From Tyto alba (Eukaryota > Chordata > Aves > Strigiformes > Tytonidae): 64,000 bases of DNA. The notes below the pieces were generated by a model. It made no database searches, had not been told where the DNA came from, and was given only the letters and a program-made list of their open reading frames with translations. Positions 1 through 10,891 of this stretch are shown here, one piece after another; position 1 is the stretch's first letter, and each line of letters starts with the position of its first letter. Position numbers and translations under genes: made by a program. The stretch is taken from the NCBI RefSeq assembly GCF_018691265.1, contig NW_024881327.1, positions 24,173,936 through 24,237,935 of the forward strand, written 5' to 3'.

Positions 1-1078
1 GATGGAGAATCTGATTCGTATTGAATATGAAGTCATCAAATTCGCATTAAGATTAAAGTGGTGAATTAAAAGCTCAGTGTCACTTTGGGGCATGGTATTG
101 TTGCCTACTTACATCACAGAAGCAGCTCAACAAGTCAAACCTAAAATGTAATCACTGTCTTTATAAGGCATACTTCTGTTCTTCATATCATAGCACTTAG
201 CGCTGCTCATTCTGTACTCTTTAATATCTGGTGCATGTGTTTTTAATTTGAATTAGTAGATGTATGTGTTAGACCAGAAGAGACATGCTTGTGGCTTTAG
301 ATCTACAAGCATTTGTTTCCCAGTCATACAGCAGAGTTGCACAACATGTGTGTGCAAATAAGAGGAAAAAGAACATGACTTAAAAGCTTGTTCTTCATCA
401 CTCTAGCAATCCATTACTTGGTTCACATTTTTCATCTCTTTCCTGTTCTTTGATTGTGGATAACATGATTACCCTACGACATGACTTTTAGACTTCAACC
501 TACTGGTAGGAATGAACTAGTTAAAGAGGCTGTTTTCTCTCATAGTTCAAGTGTTCATTCCACCTATTTCTTCCAGCTGAGTTTGTTTACTTTGGTGAAT
601 CTGCTACTCTTAAAACTTATTTGCTGACTCTTGAAGATTACACTTTCCTATGGCATCATCTACTAGAACTGATTTAACCAAACGTATCACTCACAGAGGA
701 AAACTATTGCCAGTTTGTGTGAAAATACTGAAATACTGGTCCTGCCATCTTCCATTGATGTAGTTGCCAGGTTTTCTCCTGATGGAATATCCTTAACAAA
801 GACATTCTCCATTTTATCTTCTCAGTGGCCATAAGAGAGAGAGCTGAGCAGAACATGTAAAGTGCAGGTCACAGTACTTGTGGACATGCTCTGCCTTACT
901 GAGATATGTAGAGCAACAGAGATGAAGGCCCACCAGGCTTAAAAGAAAAGTGGTTGCTTTTAAACTGAAATTTAGTGATTTACTGTGTTTTTCCTGATTT
1001 TTTTTGCTATTTTAATAGGCTTTTAGAATTTCTTCAGTAAGACAAATTTAGTCTGTTTATCTAGTAGTAGGAATATTT
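1..1078. other. Intronic sequence, nothing recognised
   Basis: AT-rich unique-looking sequence inside the presumed long upstream intron of SGCZ. No open frame, RNA gene or recognisable repeat was seen before the LTR that begins at 1084. Confidence 0.6.
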
Positions 1079-1083
1079 GAGAT
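1079..1083. repeat. Target-site duplication, left copy (LTR copy 1)
   Basis: GAGAT, repeated exactly at 2157-2161 directly after the LTR. Confidence 0.9.
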
Positions 1084-1212
1084 TGTCCTGGGTTGAGTGA
1101 GTGGTGGAGTTTTTTTGGTGGCAGGGGAGGGGGCTATCGGGGCAGCCCCTGTGAGAAGCTTCTTGAAGCTCCCCCAGCTCCACGTCAGCTCCACTTCTGT
1201 TTGGAAACTGAG

Positions 1213-1247
1213 CCAATCAGCCGCGCCTCTGCGATAACGTATTTAAG
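1213..1247 (+). promoter_or_regulatory. CCAAT box and TATA-like box of LTR copy 1
   Basis: CCAATCAG at 1213-1220 lies about 20 bp before TATTTAAG at 1240-1247. Both motifs recur in the two other LTR copies at the same relative place, so this is the family's U3 core promoter. Activity here is untested. Confidence 0.6.
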
Positions 1248-1957
1248 AAGGGATGTGGTGACGGGCAGTGGGTCTGGTGAGGAGGAGTTGCTGCAGCTGC
1301 ATGAACACCAAGGTCAGTGGAGGAACGGAGGAAGAAAGGAGGGGGGAGGTGTGCCGGAGCAGAGACCCCCCTGTATCCTGTGGTGAGACGGCAGGGCGGC
1401 CCCCCCTGCCACCCATGAAGATCTACGGTGGAGCAGACATTGATTTATGGCCTGTGGCTTCTGCCTCGTTTATCAAGGTTCTGTGCCCGAAGAAGGCCGG
1501 GGTCTTCTGAGAAAAGGCAGCCCCGCTGCTGTAATTCAGCACTGGGAGGATTGCAGCATGCGGGGGTGTCCCACGCCGGAGCAGCTCAGGAAGGGCTGCA
1601 GCCGTGGGAGAGAATCCAGTTGGAGAAAGTTAGTGACCCATGACGGAGCAGTGTGGGGAATGCTGCGGCCCATGGGAGAGACTCGTGTTGGAGAAAGTTT
1701 GTGGAGGACTGTCTCCTGTGAGAAGGGGGATCACGATGGTTCAAGGGGAAGTTCCAGAAGCTCCCCCCACTGAAGATGGAAAAAGCAGCAGCACTGACTG
1801 CACCCCCCATTCCCTGCCCCTGCGCCACTGGGGGAGGAAGTAGAGGTATCAGGAGCAGAACTGAGCCTGGGAAGAAGGGAGCGATGGGGGGAGGGTGTTC
1901 TCAAGATGTGGCAATGTTTCTCACTGTCCTACTCTGTTACGTGTTGTTAGTGTCTGT

Positions 1958-1963
1958 AATAAA
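1958..1963 (+). terminator. Poly(A) signal AATAAA in LTR copy 1
   Basis: Canonical AATAAA followed by a T-rich stretch (1970-1981), about 190 bp before the LTR's 3' end. It is in the sense orientation of SGCZ and so could cause premature polyadenylation of intronic transcripts. Confidence 0.55.
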
Positions 1964-2156
1964 TGTATGTTCTTTTTTTTCTTCCCCTAACGAGTCTGCC
2001 TTTTGCTCGTGACCATAAAGGGGAATTTTTTTTTTTCCCATTCCAGTCCTATCTCAAACCCCAAGCCTGGCTCTCTGTCCCTTCTTATTGCCGGAATGGA
2101 AGGGAGAGCAAGTGGCTGTGTGATGGTTGGCTGCTGACCAGGCTCAAACCACGACA

Positions 2157-2161
2157 GAGAT
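2157..2161. repeat. Target-site duplication, right copy (LTR copy 1)
   Basis: GAGAT, identical to 1079-1083. It fixes the right edge of the LTR. Confidence 0.9.
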
Positions 2162-4291
2162 AAAGACCAGAGAGCTGTAACAGGTATAAGGGCTGTATGT
2201 TGCTGTATCTTTCAGCAGTCTACTTATCTACTTGTCTCCTCAGGTGTCTGCTTTTCTCTAAGGCAACTCAGCTCTACTGATTCTTGTGTTGCTGCTACTA
2301 GACTGCTTCTGCAATCCCACCTATCTTAATTAAGGTTATCCTTATGATATACTATGCTGGCACTGTAGCTGGATAGAACATCTCAAAAGTTATTCTAAAA
2401 TGGAACATGCAATTTTAGATGATTACAGAGCTAAGTAAATTAAAGTAATGAGTAAACTTCTGAAACCAAAGCTTCTTTAAAAAAATACACTGCAAGTATA
2501 CTGAAATTATTCTGGTTATTGAAAATGTAACTTAAAAAGCCCATTACTAGGAAACATGATAGCCTGAGACTTATCTGAATCCAACTTCCTGAAGAGTTTG
2601 GTATAGCATATTACTATTAAGGAACATTTAAAGTCACAGAACAGTGGGAAAAATATGATTCTATTCATTACATGATTATTTATTCTTGTTAACATGCTGT
2701 GAACTTCATTGTGCAGTGAACATTACAATTAAATATGTTAAACACAGAACAGCCATAAATGTTCTTAGTAATAATGGTATTAGTATTAGCTCACTGGTAT
2801 GCATTTTTGTGAAGTCATGATTTTTATTGGAGAACAATATTCAAGATGCAAATATTTATTGTCCTTTTATAGACAATTGTTCCAATAACTGTTTAGTGAG
2901 TACTGGCATCATAGGGAGAAAATTGTGTACCTCAGCTGCTGTCCTGCCTGTGGCTGTAATGAAGTCTCTGTAGTAATCTAATTGCATTGACTTAGCAAAA
3001 AAATTGAATTCTAATTGACAATTTAAAGCCAAGTAAATTGTCAGTAAAGACATGCTGACTTAAGCCTGTTGACACTGATATCAAAACTGTTCTTTGTGGC
3101 CAAAAAGGAAAAACAGATTCTTCTGAATTATTAAACTTTAAAACACAAAAATTATGTAATCAACTGACTTTATGTACAGTTTGATGGTGAAGTTATTTTT
3201 GTATTCTTTCCTTTCGATTTGCAGGGGTGCAAAGGGGTTTCCAACTGTGTTGATTAAGAAACTTGATTTTGGAGTTTTGAGTAGCTCCATTTCTGAAAGT
3301 GACCAGGACAAAATCCTTGGCTGAACCAAAAAAGTATCAAACTGTCAGATTAGAATCTTGAAGTCCATGAAATTTGGCACCTCTTCCTGATAGAAGTAGT
3401 TGGGTCTCCCTATGTCAATCTGGAGGTAAGTTTTTCAAGTTGGAGATTGAAAAATAAATGAGTAAAGCCACTCCTAAATCATCTTTCACTGTAATGTGGT
3501 ACTGACTAGGATGTGGCCTAGCCATAGCCAATATAAAATAGGGAACATAAATTTTTTCCAGAAATCTTAGTAGTACCTAAAGCTTGACTGAGGTCCTGCT
3601 TAATGTAAGTAATTTCTATGCAGTAATCAGTACCTGATGAGATTAATTTTAAAATTAAGTGCTTTTTAAAAAGAACTGATCTGTGTCTGGTATCCTAGCT
3701 GGGATTGTTTTTTAATAGAAGATAAGACTACAGGTGTCAGGTGTTACCCAGGTAAAGGTGTTTGCAGAGGAAGATGCTCTCTCCTTCCAATATTTAGTTC
3801 ACTAAGAATGCAGCTCTACTAGCTTGTCAGTCTATTCACAGTAGTTAATATGATCCCCACTAACTCAAGATGATACCATCTTTTTCTATTATTTTTGGAA
3901 ATCAACTGTAGAGTACCAAGTCCTTGCAGAAGAGAAGAAACAATTTATCTGCTTCAGTGCATGCTGGAAGTGACAGCAAGAGCTTTGTGTATAGTTGTTT
4001 GGCATTTTAAAAGCTTTCCAAGAAAATCTATCCTTTTATTCATAAAGGCCTTTTCAAGAGATACAAGCCACTTGCTTGCGATCTTCATATGCATTGTTGT
4101 AATGAACTTCTTATTGATTTCATCCCAACTCTTGATTTTAGAGTCAAGGTTGGGGTGTAAAGTATTTGTATATTTGCTGTATAAGAAATGTTATGGTTCT
4201 TATAGCACTACTTGCTCTGTGTGATAAATTTTTCACTACATATGGTAAACTTCCAACTAAAGTCTATAAAGAAAACAGTAAAATAATATTT
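2162..4291. other. Intronic sequence, nothing recognised
   Basis: AT-rich sequence between two LTRs. Short open frames occur on both strands (for example 2856-3053 minus and 3895-4224 plus), but none has a recognisable domain or splice context. No repeat family was recognised. Confidence 0.55.
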
Positions 4292-4713
4292 CAACTTGTG
4301 ATGGTCCAACAGAATCACAGTTAATGTCTCAAACTTCTCTGAAGAACTTTGGTAAAGGGAACAGTGTCTATGGGAACACTGGGGCTGTAATGGGAAGATG
4401 CAATAAGAAGAGAGGGTCCCATGGAGGTGGGACTGCACTTTTCTGAGACCAGACTTCCCTACCTTGAGCACATAAAGAGCCAATAGTGAAGCTGTTTTCA
4501 TGATGCATGTGCTGAGAAGAAAGGTCAGACACTTGTTATACCTGCAGGGAGGGGACACTAACTCCCCAGAGACCCCCAAGCCCACTGACCCTTTTCCAGA
4601 AGACTCTGAAGGTACAAACTATGCATCCACCAAAGCCAGGAGAATTCTAGAAGCATAGATTGCTTAATTAGACTAATGAGTCTGAGTACCTGCTTAGAGG
4701 AGTATTAAGGGAT

Positions 4714-4720
4714 TATAAAA
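4714..4720 (+). promoter_or_regulatory. TATA box of the 4.3-5.2 kb LTR
   Basis: TATAAAA within GATTATAAAAGGATG, about 420 bp from the proposed LTR start and about 325 bp before AATAAA. Confidence 0.45.
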
Positions 4721-5043
4721 GGATGAGAGTCAAAGCTCTAAGAGGCAGCACCCCTCCAGAACTGGACATTTAGGCTGTCTAGACCATGCTGGAACCAGGA
4801 CTGGTGAAATATTTCCTTTTGTCTCTCTCCTTTTCTTACTCTCTTTTCCTCTTTCTCTCTCCTTTTCTTTCCTATTTATCGCTATATCCCTGCATATACA
4901 GCAAAGGTTGTCCGGGAATGTTTAAGGCTTGTCAGGGAATGTGTACTTCGTGGTTTGTCAGTGTAAGTTGTGGGATTTTACCGCTTGTTGCAGTGGTAGC
5001 AAGGTTTACTGACAAACTTTCAAGTCGGTATCTGTTGTGAACA

Positions 5044-5049
5044 AATAAA
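5044..5049 (+). terminator. Poly(A) signal AATAAA of the 4.3-5.2 kb LTR
   Basis: AATAAA lies about 105 bp before the proposed 3' end of the element, followed by a T/G-containing stretch, as expected at an R/U5 boundary. Confidence 0.45.
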
Positions 5050-5159
5050 AATCTAGGTTTTTTGAGTTAAAGAATGCTTGGTGTCATTTCACCTTAATCC
5101 TGACCTGGGAATCAGCAAATCTGAGTTGCCGTCCTGAGAAACTGGGATGTGACACAACT

Positions 5160-8100
5160 GTAAGGTTAATTAATGCCACATACTGTATAGAATGGAAGAA
5201 AAATGAATGACCAACTGTAGTGTCATACAAAAAGAGAGCTGTCCAAGGCATGAGCTGCTGGCAAGAGGCTGTGTTAGTGTCAGGGTGAGTGGAGAGAGCC
5301 AGCTGGTTCTGGTAAATCATCTGTATAGTGTCCTGAGCTATTAGTAGTTATGAGCACATTGCTTTTTGATTTTTTTTTCCTCTAAATGCTGATGCGAAGA
5401 ATTTTCCCTTCTAGCTATAGTTTTTCTTCTGTCTCTTCAAGCCTACAGCTCATCTGATTGGTAATACATTCCTTACAAACGCAAATCGTTATTGGGTCTA
5501 GATGTTGTCATACTGTATTTTCATATTTTAAAATTCCTTTATGTTTTTCATTCTGTCTTTGAATTAAGACAGTAATGTACAGAGAATCAATCAATAATGA
5601 AAATGTCTAATAGCAGTGTCATGTGGCAGACTACAATTACAATTCTTGAGGTAACAAAAATTATATTGGTTTTCAGCTTACCTGTTTCATGATGTGAGTA
5701 GTAAAGTTTCCGATTTGCATCTGTCAAATTAGATGTTGATTTCTTAGATTTCTTTAATATAGCTAAGTATTTGCTGTGATAATACTTTGTCAGACTTGAA
5801 AATTGCTTGTAGATTTAAATAATAATTTTCCATTTATAATATAATAATCATCAAATTGTTCCAAGAAGTAGATTTCTACCACCATTAAGGTTATTTTCCT
5901 ACTTAAGTCTTGATATACCTATGTTGGTAATTCCTTTTTAATAAGAAATATCACAAAAGAATTGAAGTCTCAAAAAAACAGTCATGGAAAGAAGTAATGA
6001 TTTTATTTTAGTTTCATATATAAATATAGCAGATAAAATAACTATGTTGAAGTTCTAAATGTTGAATGTTCTAAAAAATGTTGGAAGTTCTTAAATACAA
6101 AAGAAGAATTTTTCTGTCTCCCCCAAGGTATGGGTAAATGTCTGATGGCATCCATCTCCATTTTATTGGGAGTTTGTTCAAATGGATGAATTCTAATGGA
6201 TTGATATGCTTGCAATAAGAGCACTCTTCATTAAAAATTTCATACCGCTTTTAAGTATTGTATTGATGTTTCAGACATACTCGGTTTTTCTGTTCTGCAC
6301 CCTTGGGAATGCAGGCAGGTTTTATTAAACATTTTTAAAAAGATCTGTTGCTGCATAATATTTTTCTTAAAGGTAGGAGTATGAAAGCTTGGTTAATAGC
6401 AAGAACTGTCAAATGAAATGTATTAACTCAAGGTAGCAGAAAATCTGGGTAAGATTAGAGAGCGCTGTGGGTCTCTAAGCAATATGAGTTATATTATTTG
6501 CTGCAGGGACTGTGGAACTCTTGAGACCTTCAACTTGAGCTTCTCAGAAAGCTAAAAAGAAATTGGGAGAGAACATGAACTAGAACAACTGACTTTTCAC
6601 CAACTTTCATTGTAATGCCCCCAAACTTGTATTGCCTCTAAAACAGAAAAAAATCTCCAACAGTAATGCCAAATGGAAGGCAGGCAAAAGGAGTGAGACT
6701 TAAGTGATTCAGTTCATCAGTTTTTCACTAGTTTGCTCATTGTCTGTAGACAAGTTTCTCTCTCCCTCCCTGGGCTTCTATTCCTGATATGTACAATAAT
6801 GCTGACATAGATCTTGTTTGGTGTAAAGAACTTTGCTTGCTTGAGACATAGATTTGTGATAGGAAAAACCCTGGAGTCCCAGCCTTAAGTAAAAGAGAAG
6901 AATGCTTGTTTTAGATCTGCAGAAAATTGTAGTTATCCTGGCAAATCATTTATGAAGTTTCTTTTTTCCCTCCTACATTCATCCACCCCCAGAGATACCA
7001 GTTTTCTATTAGACTGCCTGATTTTCAAACATGGAGAACCCACATCAAACTGTGTAAAATCTGTCTGATAACTCCTGTTGTTTCTGTTAAATAAAATCAT
7101 ACTTTTCTGTAGTCATCTTCGTTTCTTAAAGCATCTTGTGCTTTGGTCAAAGGTATTTCACCCAGTTCAGCCTTCCACCTGTTTCAGCTGCTGGAGGTGA
7201 TCTTCCTAAGAGCTCCTTAGTGCATCATGGAGAAGCTACTGCAATAATCTTGGTTTTTATTTGGTCAACCATACTTTGAGAAGATTTTTTGAAATGCCCT
7301 AGTAATATGCTGTTACCTTATATCACCCCACCTCTACCATTTAAGATTATTTTATCTAAATGTATCTTTTACCACTATTTTTGTGTGTGTGTGCAAAATG
7401 GTAAAGAACCTACCTCTTAACCTATTTATTTGTATTCTTGGGTGACTTTTTAAAAAATGTAGGATGAATGGAATCAACATAGGTTTTAGAGTATATGTAG
7501 CGCTGATCCAGAAATAAAAATCCTATTTTTTCTTCAAAATACACAAAATAATATAATTTTCTTTTCACAAAATAAGAAAGCTGGAGGTTTAATTGCCTGA
7601 CCAGATGTTAACAGCAAATATTGAATTGTTTCTCCTATTTGACTAATCATTTTTAATTAGGAACCATCATCCTTTTATTTCTTAGTTTTGAATCTGATTC
7701 TTCTTTTGTAGCACTTAGAAAAGAGCCATTAGCCATTAAGACAGATTCATATTTGTCTAGAGAATTATTTGCAAGGCATAATTGTGTTCTAAACAATTTT
7801 TGTTAAGACTTGTTTAAGTAGCCTGATACCCTAACTTCAGGAATTATACCAAAAATCTCACCCTCTAGATTTAGTACATTTGCTCGTTGTATTCACTTTC
7901 ATTCTTTTACTTTGAAAATTTACCTTTGTAAATTTTTTTTTGCCTCTGATTTTCCCAGACTAAAATAAACTTTGAAAATGTAAAATGCCTCTGCTCCATT
8001 CTTTAGCTACTTTTATTCTAAGATAACTGTTCCAATAGTACATAATGGCCCTAAAATAGCAATAGTTTAAAAGTCATTGGCTTGATTGTGATCTAGTTTT

Positions 8101-9707
8101 CATGTTGTGTGCTTATGCTTGCTCAGATTCACCTGTGCTTAGTGAATATGCACAATCATATTTTTTATGGTACTGAAAAAGATCAAAAGGTGTAGGAGTA
8201 GCCAAAAAATAAAATTAAAAATTGCAAAATATATTTAGGTACAGTTGTGATGTGACTAAATAGTGTGGAGTGTTATAGTATTTTCCTTTCTCTTGTTTAT
8301 GATACTTGCTCAGTGCAGTGTAATTTCTGTGTAGTTACTGAATAATGTATCCCATATTACTTGGGACTTGAATTAGAAATCTCATTCATTATCAGAGCAC
8401 AGGGGTTATTTTTAATTTCTTTATCATGTGGCTTTGGGTTGCTTATGACTTTGTGTATATATGCATGTGTGCGCCATGGATTTACCAGTTTAAGATACTA
8501 ACACTGAAACCCTTCAAATATTTAATGGAATACTTCTGTAACTTAATTATTTTTGATTTGAGACCCTCAAACATCCTAATGTCAGAAATGCAGGTAAATT
8601 TTCAAACAATAGAACTTGTCTTATCTTGGAATGTTGTCACCAGTCATTTCATATTTACAATAACTGAGTAATGGAATAGCATTAAGTGTATAATGCAGTC
8701 AGATTTTTTTAAATGTCCATTTAATAATAATTCATCAATAAGATCTGTCAGTCGCCTAGTTTAGAATATATATTTTTATAATGTATTTTGAAAGTCCAAT
8801 AGGATGAAATAGCAACTCAGTCATCAAAAGTTTGTGTGTATGTTTGTATGTATTTCTATGTTCTACATATATAAATATTTACTCATAAATACCTGTGTCT
8901 GTGCATTTTTATATATGAAGTACATGTGCACTTTATCAATCAGGATTCTTGGCAAAAACTTCTCAGTTTTTTTTAGGTATGACTAGCTTTTGACAGACAT
9001 TCTGTCATACTGCATGATTTAGCAAGGCTCGTGCAAGTCACTTTTAAAAAATACTTTAACTTATGTGTCCTTCTTGTGTTCTGGAATTTCTTTGCCTTTT
9101 AATGATTTACAAAAACACAGAGTTCACAGCAGTTCCTCCTCAGTTAAAAGTACTTATCTGAAGTAGATATTGTCTAATATCTTTTCAGTTAATGGTGATA
9201 AAAACATGATACAAAATGGAGATATTATCAAACATTTGTATGATTATTGTCTTAGTACTTTTAATATCTCCAGGTACTAATTACTAGACCAACTAGGATT
9301 TGTTTTGGTTTTCAGTAGTTTAAAAATCAGCTGATTATGTTTTACATGAGTATACAAATCAGTAGTAAGAGCGCTGCCAATAACTGTAAATGGCCAGATT
9401 AATAACCCTAAAAAATAAGACAAACTGACAATAATATTTTTATAGTCATAGCAAATGGCAAATTCTTTGGGGCCTGTTTAATATGCATATATATTTATTT
9501 CTTAGAAAACGGAGGCCTTGATCCTTATGGGTGGTTGGGAAGAATTGATTTTACATGAATAGGGTCTGACCAAATTGCCTGAGTTCTGAAGGCAGCTGGT
9601 GGTGTGTGGTTTTATATTGAACAGTTTCAGAATTAAAATTTTTATTTTGTTTTTTGACTAGAAAAAAAGATTCAAGAGATTTAAGAAAAAAATAGCTTGT
9701 AGATGAT
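5160..9707. other. Intronic sequence, nothing recognised
   Basis: About 4.5 kb of AT-rich sequence. Only short chance open frames (60-81 codons) are seen, none with a domain. Short T and A runs occur, but no transposable element was recognised. Confidence 0.55.
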
Positions 9708-9910
9708 TGTGGTAGGTTGACCTTGGCTATCCACCAGATGCCCACAAAACCTCTCTATCACTCCCCCTCCTCAACTGGACAGGGGGAGAGAAAATAAGAC
9801 AAAAGGCTCATCAGTCAAGATAAGGACAGAAAGATCACTCAGGACTTCTGTCACAGGCAAAACAGACTTGGGGAAATAAATTTAACTTATTGACAATTAA
9901 TAAGAGAGTA
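9708..9910 (-). mobile_element. Older ERV LTR, 3' (U5) fragment, split by a CR1
   Basis: Read on the minus strand, this is the end of an avian LTR type that I recognise by its terminal TGTGGTAGGTTGACC (plus-strand view), followed by the CTCCCCCTCCTCAACTGG and GGGGGAGAGAAAATAAGAC blocks. The element continues at 10892 after the CR1 insertion: this piece stops at GAGAGTA, and the other side resumes with GAGAGTA and runs on into LTR sequence. Confidence 0.75.
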
Positions 9911-10891
9911 TCGTATCATAGAATACCAGGTTGGAAGCAACCTCAAGGATCATCTGGTCCAAACTTCCTTGGAAAAAGCATGGTCTAGACAAAATGGCCC
10001 AGCACCCTGCTCAGCTGAACCTCAAAAGTGTCCAATGTTGGGAAATCCACCACTTCCCTGGGGAGAATATTTCAATGGCTGATTGTTCTCATTGTGAAAA
10101 ATGTTCCTCTTGTGTCCAGTTGGAATGTCCCCAGAAGTAACTTGTACCCATTACCCCTTGGCTTTTCCATGTGACTCCTTATAAAAAGGGAGTCTCCACC
10201 TTCTTTGTAGCCACCCTTTAAATACTGGAACATGGTGATAAGGTTTCCCCTAAGCCTTCTCTTCTCAAGACTGAACAAACCCAGTTCTCTCATCCTTTCC
10301 TCACATGGCAGGCTTCCCAGTTCTCTGATCATCTTTGTGTCCTTCCTCTGGACCCTCTCCAGCCTGGAACATCTTTTTTTCTATAGCAGGGACAAAAACT
10401 GAACACAGCATTCCAGGTGAGGCCTGACAAGTGTTGAGTAGAGTGGGATAGTGTCTTCTTTATCTCTGCTGGTGTTGCCCTTGCTGATGCAGCCCAGCAT
10501 CCTGTTGACTTTCTTTTCTGCAGCAGCGCACTGTTCACTCACATTGAGCTTGTTGTCCACCAGGACACCCAGGTCCCTTTTCACAGAGCTGCTCCCCAGC
10601 CAGGCAGATCCCAGCCTGTGCAACATTCCTGGATTATGTTTTCCCAAGTGCAAGACCTTACACTTGTCCTTGTTGAACTTCATAAGGTTCTTGTTAGCCC
10701 ACTCTTCCAGCCTATCCAGGTCTTCCTGGAGGGTGGCTCTCCCTTCCAAAGTGTCCACTTCCTCAATTGATTTGGTATCATTGGCAAACTTTGTCAGCGT
10801 ACACTTGATCCCATCATCCAGATCACTTATGGAAATACTGAACAGCATTATGCCCAATATTGATTTGTACGGGACCCAGGGATCGTAGAAC
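9911..10891 (-). mobile_element. CR1 LINE, 5'-truncated, inserted in an LTR
   Basis: The minus-strand 3' end is at the left, where ATCATAGAATACCAGG is the reverse of the CR1 tail. Reading leftward from about 10888 the element encodes a decayed C-terminal part of the CR1 reverse transcriptase protein, and the 5' part of the element is missing. A 7-bp match, GAGAGTA, at 9904-9910 and 10892-10898 is a plausible target-site duplication. CR1 is the main non-LTR retrotransposon of birds and reptiles. This copy is dead: the frame is broken and the catalytic motif is altered. Confidence 0.9.
9935..10888 (-). pseudogene. CR1 reverse transcriptase, C-terminal relic
   Basis: Two open pieces on the minus strand belong to one CR1 ORF2 tail. 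The first (within 10381-10920) shows LFSISISDLDDGIKCTL, then FANDT where active CR1 has the catalytic F-A-D-D motif, then the RLEEWANKNLMKFNKDKCK and LHLGKHNPG block. The second (10072-10332) shows MRELGLFSLEKRRLRGNLI and YLKGGYKEGG, followed toward 9935 by an L-P-R-E-V-V-like stretch. A stop near 10381 and a frame change separate the pieces. The first dozen codons of the upper open frame (10891-10920) come from the surrounding LTR, so that frame is chimeric. In active elements the protein copies CR1 RNA at the target site; this one cannot, because of the Asp-to-Asn change and the breaks. Confidence 0.88.

Larger units (their letters stand above)
1084..2156 (+). mobile_element. Solo LTR of an endogenous retrovirus (copy 1)
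   Basis: A GC-rich, CpG-bearing block of 1073 bp starts TGTCCTGGGTTGAG, ends AAACCACGACA and is flanked by the perfect 5-bp duplication GAGAT (1079-1083 and 2157-2161). TG...CA ends plus a duplication mark an integrase product; with no internal genes it is a solo LTR. Visible parts: CCAAT at 1213-1217, TATA-like TATTTAAG at 1240-1247, an AATAAA signal at 1958-1963, and a 67-bp tandem unit present twice (1577-1710). Two reverse-oriented relatives lie at 29209-30205 and 41570-42643; copy 3 is clearly the closer match by eye. A 5-bp duplication suits ERVL/class III or spuma-like elements better than classes giving 4 or 6 bp, but the family was not identified. Short open frames across it are not credible genes. 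Confidence 0.93.
4297..5154 (+). mobile_element. Probable solo LTR of a different ERV family
   Basis: The 858-bp block begins TGTGATGGTCC and ends GGGATGTGACA. The 5-mer CAACT flanks it on both sides (4292-4296 and 5155-5159), a candidate target-site duplication. Base composition is more GC-rich than the neighbourhood. Inside, TATAAAA at 4714-4720 is followed by a pyrimidine tract (about 4806-4876) and AATAAA at 5044-5049, the order expected for U3-R-U5. It shares no obvious sequence with the three LTRs elsewhere in the window. The 5' edge rests mainly on the duplication, since the terminal inverted repeat is weak, and a 5-mer match can occur by chance. The LTR identity is likely; the exact limits are less sure. 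Confidence 0.6.

Noticed and set aside
1084..2156. Full provirus with gag, pol or env
   Set aside because: Target-site duplications directly abut both ends of each single LTR, so no internal region remains.
3895..4585. Open frames of 109 (plus) and 125 (minus) codons
   Set aside because: No domain, no splice context and AT-driven hydrophobic composition. The minus-strand one also lies mostly in the proposed LTR.
10451..10888. 145-codon plus-strand open frame
   Set aside because: It is antisense to the CR1 reverse transcriptase relic, a shadow frame.
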